Assembly: GCA_036852015.1 (NCBI GenBank)
Contig: JAANDG010000543.1
Span: 36,786 to 100,785, forward strand
Source: Pelodera strongyloides
Lineage: Eukaryota > Nematoda > Chromadorea > Rhabditida > Rhabditidae
Reading direction: 5' to 3'
DNA: 64,000 bases
The notes beneath the pieces are model-generated. The model searched no databases. It saw nothing but the letters and a program-made list of their open reading frames with translations, and had not been told where the DNA came from. Positions 37,677-49,694 of the stretch are shown here, in pieces. Numbering within the stretch: position 1 is the stretch's first letter; every line of letters begins with the position of its first letter. Both the position numbers and the translations under genes were made by a program.

Positions 37677-39728
37677 ATGGCCTCTGCTGACCAGTCCGTC
37701 CCCGATTTCATTGTGAGTCTTTTCATATTGATTGCTGTCTTTTTTTTTATTCGTCCCAATCGTTTTAGTGGATGTGACCTGTTTCATTCATGATCAACTG
37801 AAAACTTATTGTCAGCATTCTCCCACTTGTATTTGTTCTCCGGGTTGAACCTTTAAACCTAATTTGTTTTCGCGAATAAACCCCAAAATTTGGTTCACTT
37901 TCTTCAGTCTCAGCCGCCTTACATGGCGTACAGTTTTTTGGTCAGCTATGTGACGATTTGCACTTCTGGGGTAATGTCATTAAGACATTAGACTATTGTT
38001 TTTGGTGCCAGACCTTTGTGCGGGTTTTTTAGAGAAATTTCTGCCCTGGATCGGCTTTTGCGTTTTTGCAGTTGCCGCAGGTTTGTGCATATTTTTTCTC
38101 TATTGTGAGTGTACTGCTGCGCGTTCACTCTCACTCATTGGACCCATAATTTCTTTCAAGATAGTGTGTTGACCTTTCTGGATATGTTACAACCCTAATC
38201 GGTAATGAGGACTTTCCCATTTCATCCGGCTCGCGGGCCGTTTCCAATCGTCCGACGTCGATGAGCGGCTTATCCATATCGTGTTCATTCATACTTAGGC
38301 TATTGTTATCGTCATCGTGGTCCTTACAGTGGAGCGACTGATCGATTACTTCTCTTCATCCGGAAGTGCGCCTCTATTACGGTTTTGTACTTGAGCGATT
38401 TTTTTAATCAATTTTAAGATATACTGGATCCACTGCAAGCTTAGTTATGATTTGCTTAGTAATGTTTTTTTGCACAAGGCTGCATGATGGAACAGATATC
38501 ATGCTAAAGCCCTAAACAGGGTTTCAATAAAGTCAACAAAGCTTTAAACCTGTACATATTTCTAGCTTCGTTCACGTGAGATATTGGTATGCCTGAACTG
38601 GTATTATGAGGGGGGGGCTTGAGAGGTTTCTGTTCAAATATTTTACGATATATATGTGTTTTGTTTTGTTGTACTGTACAGATCGGAGTGACTAAGGAGT
38701 TAATGTGGTGAAACCCTAATTAGAATTGCACGGTAAACAAATAATAAAGACATGCAGCTAATATATAAAAATATCTTTCTTCTTCTTGTAGTTTGGTGGA
38801 TCAGAAGTGCTGTGTCGGTGGAACTCGAGTGGCTTGTACTACCGGGCACGTATCTGCATCGTGGATGGCGGTTGTAGGAGGGTATTCGTCACATGGCCGG
38901 TAAGTCGCCGTTCCTTTAACTGTTTGCAAGATCCTTTCCTCCCAGTATGCTTTCAACAAATTGTGTACTGTTCGAATCAGGGTAGAAACAATAAATGCGT
39001 GCACATTGTGATTTATATGTAGTCATAGGCTACATGAGAAACGGTGCATTTTTGATACATGTACACGACAAATCAATAAATTCCAGGATTGGAGCCAAAG
39101 CTGGGATTGCTGGAGACAGATTTCTAATGTCAAAGAGTTGAACGATGTTAATCTCCGCGATGCCGAGGTCAGTGAAAACGACTAGTAAAGTTTGAAATGG
39201 TAGAATGCCACCTTTCTCAACTAAAGTGACCTAATTAGTTAGAAAACATGTAATCATTTTCTTTTGAGTGTGCTTAGTTTCATGGTCAACTAATTCCAGT
39301 GCTATCTTTACAGATTGGCAGTGACTAGTTTTTTCAAATTTCAGATTTCATGGGTCCAGTACAACCAGAGCCATGCGGGAATGGACGTAAGCAATTTCGT
39401 TTTCCAGCCCGCTCAAATATATGCATTTGTAGTTTATTATATAGCTTATACGTTTAAACATTTTTGTTAAGTTATGACCATTTTCATGTAACACGATCGG
39501 GCAACCCTTCCTTCTCGCTCAATGCTAAAGCTCATCTGTTATAGCGGTCTCTCTTTTTCCACTCGCTCTCCGACCGGAGGAGGGTTCAGCAAATAGTCCA
39601 TTCTTCCGAGGAAGACGGGTTAGTCACTTACTTTCCCAACTTAACTTTTGTATAAACTGAATTGATTTTTAAGCCTGTACAAAGTTCACCAAGCCAATTT
39701 CAGCAGTGACAGTGACAACGACTCATGA
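37677..39728 (+). CDS. chromo-barrel (MRG/MSL3-like) mini-protein, locus D
   Basis: Six in-phase exons, 37677-37712, 38792-38899, 39087-39167, 39345-39386, 39545-39618 and 39704-39728, give 121 residues. Exons 2, 3 and 5 have exactly the lengths of those in locus B (108, 81 and 74 bp), though the protein has diverged: VLCRWNSSGLYYRARI for the first barrel strands and DWSQSWDCWRQ for the WDxW segment. The N-terminus is only 12 residues (MASADQSVPDFI) and the C-terminus is acidic/Ser-rich (SSEEDG, then SDSDNDS). A TTTCAG acceptor ends 2 bp before the ATG, suiting trans-splicing, and AATAAA lies at 39773-39778. The preserved frame despite divergence suggests selection. By homology of pattern it may read a methylated histone or another peptide; untested. 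D is the oldest-looking member and lacks the duplicated flanks. Confidence 0.72.
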
Positions 39729-40367
39729 CTCCTTCCACACTCGCTGAGTGGACTCCTTTGTTGTCTTATTATAATAAAAGAAGTCTATTTTGCCTTGTTT
39801 ACGTTTTACACACAATAAGGTTTCCCGAAAGTTAGAAACGCTTAACATAGATAATGTCTTGGATTTGTGCAGTCAACTAGAATATCTATGTACTCGTACT
39901 TTTACGTTGCCTGGTCTCTTACCTCAAAATGACAAAGCCTTCGGATACTTTTGTGATAGCTGTTATAAATTGGAATCTGTTCGCATAGTAGTGCTTTCGT
40001 CGTGTCATCTGGCTTGCCCATCGATTCGCCGAATGGTCTTCTTGCTGACAGTTTCCGACAGAAAACGTGATATGGTTTACCGTAGCTACCATCGACCTAT
40101 ATCAAACATGCGTATTGCGTTCACCCGTGACATGTTCTACATTTGCATAGAATAAATACAGTTCGATCTGGACCATCGAACACAAAAGGAACCGCCAAGC
40201 TTTCCATATGGACCTGTGGTCACGTGGAGCGCGGCACACCATCTGAAAGTAAAAGGAACGTTGGTTCAAGTAGAATTGCCGCCGGCCTGGAGACGAACTG
40301 GCGACCATTAAGCGTGTATATATTCTTGAACAAAACGATTAGAGAAAATGGGAAGGGCAAAAAATTT

Positions 40368-40439
40368 TGACCCCTGAGTGACTCGAACACCCAACCTTTC
40401 GATCTGGAGTCGAACGCGCTACCATTGCGCCAAGGAGTC
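40368..40439 (-). tRNA. tRNA-Trp (CCA)
   Basis: A 72-nt cloverleaf on the minus strand. The acceptor starts GACTCCT and pairs with AGGGGTC followed by discriminator A. The anticodon arm TTCGA-CTCCAGA-TCGAA gives anticodon CCA (Trp). The T arm is GGGTG-TTCGAGT-CACTC. No intron. Confidence 0.93.
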
Positions 40440-40650
40440 ATGTCAATAGCGACATATTTTGTGGTATATTTGAACTCAGGCTATTTGTGGAGTTCGTTAA
40501 AATAATTAGACTGCACATCGCGTTTAATTATAAGAAAGCAGAAAATATCAAAAACATATTCAATACACATACTCTCAACAAAAGGTCTCTTTATTTTTAT
40601 GAATTTAAGAGAAACAACCGCGAATTCAAAAAAAGCAAACGCAAAAATTT

Positions 40651-40722
40651 TGACCCCTGAGTGACTCGAACACCCAACCTTTCGATCTGGAGTCGAACGC
40701 GCTACCATTGCGCCAAGGAGTC
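40651..40722 (-). tRNA. tRNA-Trp (CCA), second identical copy
   Basis: Identical in sequence to the tRNA 283 bp to the left, including about 10 bases of 3' flank (T-rich on the minus strand, suitable as a Pol III terminator). The pair probably arose by local duplication or is kept identical by gene conversion. Confidence 0.93.
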
Positions 40723-41134
40723 ACAAGAAGCGATGCAGACACATCCTACATAATGCGAAGACCAAGCCATGGTGGAAATCGTTTTGATAAATTTATTGAA
40801 AGCAAAGTGTTCAATCGAAAGGGTATTAAAGCAACATAAGGCTGGAACATAAGGAATATATAAACATCGAAGAAACTGGTGAGTCAATAAGGAAAGCTTG
40901 CATCATATACGATATGCTAACGTGTCTTCTAACAAAGAGTTACAAAACATTCACACATGACATTTCAATCAAAACAATGACACAATAAAGGATATAAACG
41001 TAAAATCAGTTTATTAGAGTGCATATTCTAAACGAATTGAAAAACTTTAAACAAGGATTTTGTTATAAAAATGAGGATTCTTTAAATAATGTGTATGTTA
41101 TCCGTAACTTAATTCTTCCTCATCAGAATTATTA

Positions 41135-44100
41135 TTAAAGTATTGGATCCTTTTCAAATACAATTGTATCTGCTCTTCTTCGACTGCAACAATTAATTCC
41201 ATAGAAGAACAGAAGGCAGAAAGTCTGCAAATAAATAAATTGGTAGGCCGCTGAAACGTGCACAATGTTGTTTCACAAATAACATTGAGATGATAGTGAA
41301 GTTGGAATAAACCGCATATCTCCAAACGCATTCCTCGCCTATGATTTGTGAAACCGCAACTATGTAAAACTGTATTCGTTTAACCTTTCACAAGGATGAC
41401 AAACAAAATACTCACCAAAACAACGTTAACCACTGCGATACCCGTTGTGGTCCACGCAAATCCGATGTATTCGACAAGCGCACCGCCAAGAGTTGGTCCG
41501 AAGAAACCACTGGAACGAAAATGACATTTTTGCCGGACACAATTTGCCTCCGTTTTCCTTATTATCATGATATCTTAAAAAAACATAGGAGAAAATAAAT
41601 TGAAAATAAATTGTTCTATATCAATTAATACTCACGTACCCTAAAGCGAAGGCAGACTGGAAGATACCACTAACACATCCATATGTGTAAATCGAATCAT
41701 CAAATCCGTGCTCTCTAAAATAAACGAATACATTTACTGTTTAACTCCGGAATAGAATGCATTCGCTAGGTCAGTAGACAGCCGCCCAGCCAAGTATATA
41801 CAACGTATATCATACACCTATTACATGTACTCTTTGGGAAGGGAGGTTTAGGTCCTTCCAACAGTGAAATTTAAAACTTGTGTTTGGTAACATAAGTTGC
41901 AAAGCTTACTTCACTGCATCTAGGCAGTTTTGGAACGTCGGAATGTAGAGTGATCCAGCAGCGAGCCCAAGTATCGCCAGAGCAATTCCAATGACAACCA
42001 GACTCCTACATTAATTAAAAGTTAAAAGGCAACCACATCAATCTAAATCATGGACATGGCTAAATACTGCAAAAGCAATATAACATCGTGTTCTGTAAAG
42101 TACGCAAACTCACTTTTCCAGTGGAATAAAGGGTGATGGCCCGAGGATCAGCATTGCTACTGCTGTGGCTATACTTCCAAAAAACATCACTTCCTTCGAG
42201 CTGTGGTACCTAAAGAGCGATTTGGAAGAAAATAATATTGTACGTATTGTTACGAACAACTAAATTCATATTGGCTCTCGATTTGCTGAACCGCATTTAC
42301 ATCGTACTACGTTGTCGAAAGTTAGATTAGTTAAGCATAACAGATGACGATCAGAGATCACACTCACCTGTCAATTATGTATCCATAGAGAGGCGCGGAA
42401 ACAGTGTACACTCCTCCACACAAAAGGAAGAAGAAACCGACAAGTGTAGGTGTAAGATTAAACTGCAAACAATAAAAACATTAAAAAAGCGCACTCAGGG
42501 CAAAACCATTTTCGCATAGAAACACCCATAAATGAGCTAGCGTTCGAAAAGATGAACCGACCGATCTTAAGTGTGCCTCCAACGTTGGATCCAAAAACGA
42601 GAGCGATATCGCACAGACAGTTACTGCCAGACACATAACCCAAATGACAGGAATACGTAGCATGGCCGTGATTCCCTTGCTGTCCTCAGCCACTAAAATT
42701 TGGAAGGTTACTAGAAGAACAACTGAAAAATAACCTATCAGCATTTATTTACACAAACAAAAGGAGTACCTTCTTCATCCTCAGGTGCTTCTATCAAGTA
42801 AACGGATAGCACAGTTGCCACGAGGAGTGTGCCTCCCAGCACAAGGAATGGAGTCTGGAATCCCCCATATTCATAGAGGAATCCACCAATCATTGGACCT
42901 GCTGTGTATCCCAGACCCGCAAATGTCTCCATGATGGCCTGAAATTTTCAATTTTAATAACTGATAGCCTATCCTATTTTGTACGAGGGCAACATCTGAA
43001 CGGGACGGAGCGGTTGAAGGGATGGTCTCTTCTTTCTTTGGGACAAAACGGTGCCTGGAGACGGAAATGGAAGACTAATAAGATAAGAACAACTGACCAC
43101 AACACGCGATATGCTTCCCGGAAAGCACTTGGCCGAAATAGCAAATGACGAGGTGACAAACGCAGCATCACCCACTGATTCCGCGACACGAACAAGAAGA
43201 GAAGCCCAGAAGAAAAGTTTTCCGGACGGAATGAAGTTGAGAAACCTGAAAAGGTTCTTTTGTGAAACACACACTTATGAACATTGTCTACAAAGTGCAA
43301 TTTATTTGATAGAAAACAAATAATATGGCTTACCCGAATAAAATAGCCGTAATTCCAGTAATAGCGAGACCTAATGTGAACATCCTCTTTGAGCCGATTT
43401 TACCGATCTGCAATAGGGGTCATATTTTATTGAAAAGTGAAGCTCGCTTAGCATACGAGAAAAGTCCTTTTCTCACCTATTTTTACTAATTTGAGAGTTA
43501 GTAAAACTATGTAGATTAATTTATAACGTGAGTACGAATTCTATAAAACATCGCTTCTAAATACTTATGCAACCAGAATACACAACCACACTTCAGGAAA
43601 GAGAAGCGTCGGATTATACCCGTTGTAAACGGACAGAAACTAGAATACTCACATATTTTCCAAAAATTGGTGATACAATAAACATGACGAGTTCGAAAAC
43701 ACCAAATACGATTCCGACTTGAGTTTGCGAGATGCCTTTCAGCGCAGCCTCAATAAAATATACTTTCAGTTAAACATCGGTATAAGTCAATAGCGTGCAA
43801 GTATGGCAAAACTGCATTGGCAGAACGAGTTTGAAACTGATCCACAAGAATAAAATGTTCGACAAATAACGTCAAAAAAAGGAAAAACTACCTCTTGAGG
43901 GTAGAAGGGTGCGATGCAAGAAAAGGCGACTGTGCTGCACAAGTTGGCAACGGACAGCATTATCACCTGAACTACACTTTTAAATTTCGAATAATTCATT
44001 TCGTTCCTTTTTAATATACAATTTTTAATATTTAATATTTCGTTCCTTTTTAATATATAGTAAGGCACTGATATTTCCACTGTGCGACATTGATTACGTA

Positions 44101-45046
44101 AAACAACATGATCATAATAATAAATCACTAACTTGACAGTAACAAACTAATAAAAATGCATCGATCTTACCGTAACCCAATCTCTAGATGACAGATTCGA
44201 GAATGAAGACTTCTGACCAACAGAGGTGACTGTAGAGGATTCCTCGGACTCCGATTCACTAAAAAAAGTTCGATAGCCATTAAAAGTGACAGGTTTCAAC
44301 ATTAAACGACAAAGACAGCAAACGAAGTTTGTTCTGCATTGTTATACAATTACACTTATGCTAAAAGTAAACCAATATGTACCTTTCACTTTCGGAAGCT
44401 TCTGGTGGTGGTGGTTCATTGAGAACACTTCCATACGACGCTCCACGCGCATGTCTCGTTTCTCTTCTGCTAAAAGTGGAATTTATAGACTGAAGCAATA
44501 TATGTGCTGAATATGAAAATCAACCTTAGATTGCGAGAATCATATAATAATGAGTAACCAACCCAGCAGCTGATCCGACCAACGATCTTCTATCCGGTTC
44601 CACGCTCCTTTGAGTCACAATTGGCATAAAAGGACTCACAATCAGCGGTCTGAAAAATAAAAGTAGGATAACATGGTAGAACTAGACATACACATAATTG
44701 AGCCTTGACGCGAATTGCTTAATCTAGGAGCAAACAGACATGGTCAGCTATGTTACTTCGCGACTAACTGCGCGAATGGCATTATGTTCCCTGTCCATGC
44801 TCCACAATTCCAGACTCACCTACTCTTCTCACTCGAAACACTTTTTGAATCTTCATCCTTGACCTTAAACCTTGACGATGGGATTACGTGGAAAGAAAGA
44901 CAAGTAGTTGCTCCGGGAAAAGAGCTAGGAGCGACGGTGTTGTCAGATACGCCGAGAATCAGTTCATCGTATTTATCAGATCCCGGTTTCGCCGTCTGTT
45001 CGTTTACTTCTCTGTCGGCTGTCTCTTCCGTGCTTGTGAACACCAT
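41135..45046 (-). CDS. MFS transporter, SLC18B1-like (vesicular polyamine transporter type)
   Basis: Sixteen exons on the minus strand with all phases matching: 45046-44820, 44649-44563, 44469-44383, 44258-44171, 43966-43892, 43748-43653, 43407-43334, 43245-43098, 42938-42770, 42692-42562, 42462-42368, 42209-42114, 42005-41910, 41714-41640, 41509-41416, 41224-41135; 575 residues. A cytosolic N-terminus of about 160 residues (Ser/Pro/Glu-rich) leads to about 12 membrane segments. Family signs: TM1 VIMLSVANLCSTVAFSCIAPFYPQEA, GIVFGVFELVMFIVSPIFGKY followed by IGKIGSKR, METFAGLGYTAGPMIGGFLYEYGGF (the SLC18-type motif in TM5), and FFGPTLGGALVEYIGF near the end. SLC18B1 proteins exchange protons for polyamines into vesicles or lysosomes; the substrate here is inferred. 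ATG 45046 follows an in-frame stop. Exon 3 has tandem acceptors 3 nt apart. Another frame of the last exon would give an acidic tail, but phase requires TFCLLFFYGIN and a stop at 41135. Confidence 0.88.
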
Positions 45047-46926
45047 TTTTGATCATTCGCAAAGTTGTACGCTTTCGAATACCAAACTACAAACATCATA
45101 CGTTTACGACAGCTTGATTCACGACAAACAGGACACGGTTTTGAAACAGTAGAACATTAAGAATAAAAATTGGCGATCAGGTGCTTGTTTGCACATCAAA
45201 GAACGCCTCAAAGATTAGAAGGAAAGATCAAAATGACCACTTTTTGCTAGTCCAAGAAGCTTAAGAATTCAAGATGAAACAAGGCCCCCCCCCCATATGT
45301 GATGGTCTATTTCCAAAGAAATTAAGACTAAAAATAAATATCAAGTTGTTCGTTGGACATGACAAAACACGAGCAATGAGTGACGTTTAATTGGCGAAAT
45401 TTCACCAATCTAATAACGTAAACAGGGGTGTATCGACCAAAAATTATTACTCGAAAAGGAATACAACGCAATTAGAAAGACATAGAAAAAGAGTGCGCGA
45501 TTGGGAGAAAGCAAACAGTGAGAGAAAAGAGCTCTGTTAAACTGGGTGCAACAACCCGATATCTAAAGTATTGGAAGAAATTCCTAATGATGTTTGAGAA
45601 CAAAATAAAGAATGAAATAATCATGTTTTTGCATTACATAGGAACTCGTTCCAAATAATATAAAATCGTGATTACTTCGATATTCAAATTGTGTAGAGCG
45701 CGTGATGCCTGGCGACGGAAAAAAATAGCATAAACATCATTCTTGCAGATGGTTGCGCAATTTTGCACCATGTACATTAAATATAGAATCGATCACACAT
45801 GCCCTTCCTTGCGAATGTTCGAGAATTAACATACACACATGACAGCAGTTTCGAGCAGATACTAAGCACGCGCAATAGGTGTCATGCTTCTGGGTACAAA
45901 AAGGCGAAAAAGAGGCGCAAAACTGACAGTGATATATGACAAGCATGTTATATCAATGATGAAGCTGCGCAGAAATGCTGCTACTAACTGGACGGGAAGG
46001 AACAGAAAAATGATCACAAAATGATCAGGTGATTAAACATTTATGCGCAATTAATAAATGCATTGTGATGTGATATAATTCAATTTATGAACCGCTCATG
46101 ACAAAGTGATTTCAAAAGTTCTAAAACCGCTAAGAAATAATTGAATAACAGGTTTGAATATCTTTTAATAATAGATCTTATGATATGCTGGTGTAACTAC
46201 AAGAAAATGAACGTTGAAAGATAATTTCACATCTATTCGAATGTCGTTTCCAGACATCAAAAAGGGATCAGTGTGCATTGCAAGATTGTAGTTTATAGTG
46301 TTTGTGGACAGCTGGCAAGTCGCCAGACGAACAGACAGTTGCCCGGAGGAACTGTGCACTTGAGAGAGGCGAACAGTTCGAAGGGCTACACTAGTGGTAG
46401 GTGGAGGCTATGATGAGGCAGATTCTGTAACTTACCACGAGCAAAAAGCAGACTCCATTAAATTCATACTTCAATAGTACAGCTTAAACTGGTGTAATAA
46501 ATTTAGCCACTTCATACCTGCATAGAATAGGCTCCTTCCCAAGAGTGATTTTATAGACTTACCTCCGTCCAAATATGTTTCAGTTTGTGTTGTTATAAAT
46601 TTAAAACTTTCCACCTTGCCTCCATTCGAACGAAACTTGCCCACATAATAAATCTAGAAAGAAATCCCCACCTTGCAATCTTGACATTTGGCTGTTGCGG
46701 CATACTACAACGACGTCTGCGAGACGTCTTCTTCCTTCGAACTGGTGGATGACCTCCCTCTAAACACAAGCGGAATCTTACTAGACGGGCATAATCATAC
46801 GAAAAAAGGAATGGAAGTTATGTACGCAAAGTGTGCAAAGATACCAGTTAATATAAAATTGTTTGTAAAACAATACTCTTAAGAACATGCAGTCATAGAG
46901 CACGAGAGTGATACAGAAGATTACAA
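45047..46926. other. stretch between the transporter start and the acidic gene
   Basis: No firm exon. A possible microexon lies at 46672-46704 (minus), and a GTAAGT donor on the minus strand near 46436 has no convincing exon in front of it. It would be an intron if the two minus-strand blocks are one gene, or the transporter promoter if they are two. Confidence 0.4.
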
Positions 46927-48042
46927 CTAACCAGATCTGCTAGAGGACATTGGGATATTTGCATCTTCCACTTCTGATGCTTCTGCATGGATCTCCATAT
47001 CATCGTAGCCGACCACCGTCGGGAGAGAACTGATAATAAAACGCATTGTTTTTTTTACGGATAGCCAAAATCAACCATCGACATAGTGCGCATACTTTTA
47101 TGAGTAATAAACGATTACCCGAATTGATTGAACGAACAGTAAGCAATGTACCTGCATGACAGTAGCGGAGTGTTCTCATCGAAACTAATCTCTTCAGAGT
47201 ATGGTTGGAATTTTGGAGTCAGACGCTAAAAACATTTACATTAACAGTTCTTCCCGTTTCAGTCACATGCATCAATTCGCGAAAAATTTCCCAAGTTGAT
47301 TTTTGGTTCAGGTATTCATGCTTGGACAAATATACACATTTTCCTCATAGCTAAAGGCAAAGTAGCATAGATAATATTGAAATAGAAAACAAGTGCAAAT
47401 CCGACCTTATGCTCTGGAATGTCTTCATCCGATGGTGGTTTGTTTACGAGGATGGACACCTGCTTCTTCGGAGTTTGTCGTGGCGGCGGTGGAGCTTCTC
47501 TTCGTTCCGGAAACGTCTGAACATACTTTTATTTAGTAGATATTTTAAAGCTGGTGTTTGTCTATTTACACAATCCATATGGATGCCGGCGGAAAATAAA
47601 AATAAATCAATAAAGCCCCAACCTCATCTCTTTCGATTTCGAATAGTTTGTCTTCTCTTTCCTGTTCTTCTTTAGTTATCGACAATTTGTGTCGCGGAAC
47701 TGTGGATGTCGGGTTTATTGCTGGGAATCGCATGTCATTATTTGAAGATGTGCTTTCCTTGCTGTCTGGAAGTACAATTTCATTCCGAACTCCATTGTCA
47801 CTATAATTGTTGAACGGCAGTCTTTCATCTTTTAGTGCCCCTTTCGGAGTAGAAGAAACGCTTGAGGGTGACGATTGTACGGCGTCATCTCCACTGTTAG
47901 CTGTTTCATAAACAGAAGAGCAATTGCTTGATTTACTTGGTTCACTGTCGGGTGTCATATAGTCCGATGTTGACTGATCACTCTGTACCCTTCGTATTGG
48001 AACGTTTGAAGGGTCTAATACAGGTAGTTCGCTTTCCTCCAT
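46927..48042 (-). CDS. acidic Ser-rich protein, or alternative 5' exons of the MFS transporter
   Basis: Four in-phase exons (48042-47623, 47516-47406, 47225-47152, 47029-46927) give 235 residues starting MEESELPVLDPSN. The sequence is disordered in character: Ser/Thr/Asp-rich, a PPPPRQTP proline stretch, a charged coil (KEEQEREDKLFEIERDE) and DENTPLL, which fits the acidic dileucine [DE]xxxL[LI] sorting signal of endolysosomal and synaptic-vesicle proteins. It stops in frame at 46927-46929, but a GTTAGT donor lies 2 bases before this point, leaving phase 1. The transporter downstream on the same strand has no exon accepting phase 1 directly (a 33-bp candidate exon at 46704-46672 keeps phase 1), so a join would need an exon I could not find. 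The dileucine motif makes an N-terminal tail of the transporter attractive, but a separate gene is equally possible. Confidence 0.5.
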
Positions 48043-49694
48043 CTATAATAGCAATCAATGACAAAACGATAAACCCATTGTCGCATAAAAATACAGTCGT
48101 TGCGGATTGAAAAATTTACAACCGTTGTAAAAAGCCGGCGAAAAATGTAAAATAGTGGTGTTTGTAAGAATACATCTGTGTAAAATAGGTAAATAAAGAA
48201 AAATGCTAAATTCAAATTTTAGACGAATAAAAACTCGATTTAAAAAAATTTAGTGGAATTTAAAATACCAAAAAGGAGTATTGTCTACGCAGACGGCGTA
48301 CACACAATGGGAATGAGAAAGTGGAAAACAAACAATGAGGATCGAACGAGTGAATTAGGTGCTGTATATCACAAGATACGAACTGATAAGGAGAATATGC
48401 ACGATTGTGACCACATTGAGATACCACTGTTGATATATCATAATTGTTGATTTTATTGCAGCCACGGTTGAAATTAATAGGATTGTATGACAGGCTAATG
48501 TTCTAGGAATTAAATAATAACTTAGCTATTCCAAAAATATCACAGTATCAAACACACATTGAAATTACCAGATCCAGCTTACTCATAGTTTCAAGCTAAA
48601 TGGATTTCGGCGGGCTTCGCTGCGCAGTATAAGTATAAAAAAGAGTATTTACCAAAAACTGGGCGACAGTTGAATCAAGTCAACAAAAGTGCACGTGATC
48701 AGCACCAAAACAGAACATCAGCACAAAGCCGGTAGTATAAACACAATACAACAGTATCGTTTTATTGATTGAATAGTAAAATACAGAAACAAAATAAAGG
48801 GAATTCACATTTTAACGAGAAGTACGCGTGAATATAAATGAATGTAAATTCCCATTTATTTTACTTAAATCAAGACCGTCTATTAGACTTAATCCAAACA
48901 TTTTGGATTTGTAATCCAAAATGCTTCTTACAGAATTATGAAATAACATACACAGCATCATCGTTCAAGGTGAACAAATATAGAAATTGTTATTGAAATA
49001 ATTTTTGAAAACAATGAGCAATTATATTTCTTTTTACAAAATTTTACTTGAAAATTTGGAAATAGGAACAACTACGGCTCTGGTCTACGTAGACTCATTA
49101 GATTTTATAAATCATTCTAATCAGTTGAATGTCCTTGTGCGTCTCGCTCCTACGCTCTGATAAGAAAATGCACCAGTGGTTATTTTACAGGTCAACGGTC
49201 CGAGCGGTGCAATTTAACCTTTTATTAAATTTGAATGAGTTCTCCACTCCGCCTTTTACATATATACTTATATAGTGTCGTTTCTAAACCATCTCAAATG
49301 CAGGTTTCATTGACGTACAATAGTCTCCCATGTGTGCAACTTTCGTCACGAAAACATGAAACATAATACATGAAAACATTTCCTCCAATCCTGGATCGTG
49401 CGACTGGTTTTTCTTTAACTAACCCTTTTTCTGCAATCATTTTATTTACAAGCCAGCAAAAATCAATAAATGTTCCCAAAAAACACTCTCCTTTCTGTTT
49501 TGTGTGATTATGTGTCGGGTACATAGCACATACTGACGTACAATATCACTAAATAACAGATGAGAAATGAACACTGTCGAAACACTGCTTGCAGCTTGTA
49601 AAAAAATCTGGGCCTATAAGTCGATTGGTTCCTTAGAGTGTTACTGCTGAAGGGCATTTTCGTAACTCCTAATTCATAATGTGTTATTTCCGTT
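48043..49694. other. intergenic stretch with a small hairpin
   Basis: AT-rich, no supported gene. At 48900-48922 a perfect 10-bp inverted repeat (ATTTTGGATT, 3-base loop, AATCCAAAAT) stands out. Confidence 0.5.

Noticed and set aside
41098..41331. Acidic C-terminus (...SDEEELSYG) for the transporter
   Set aside because: The splice phase into the last exon requires a different frame, which encodes a final membrane segment and stops at 41135.
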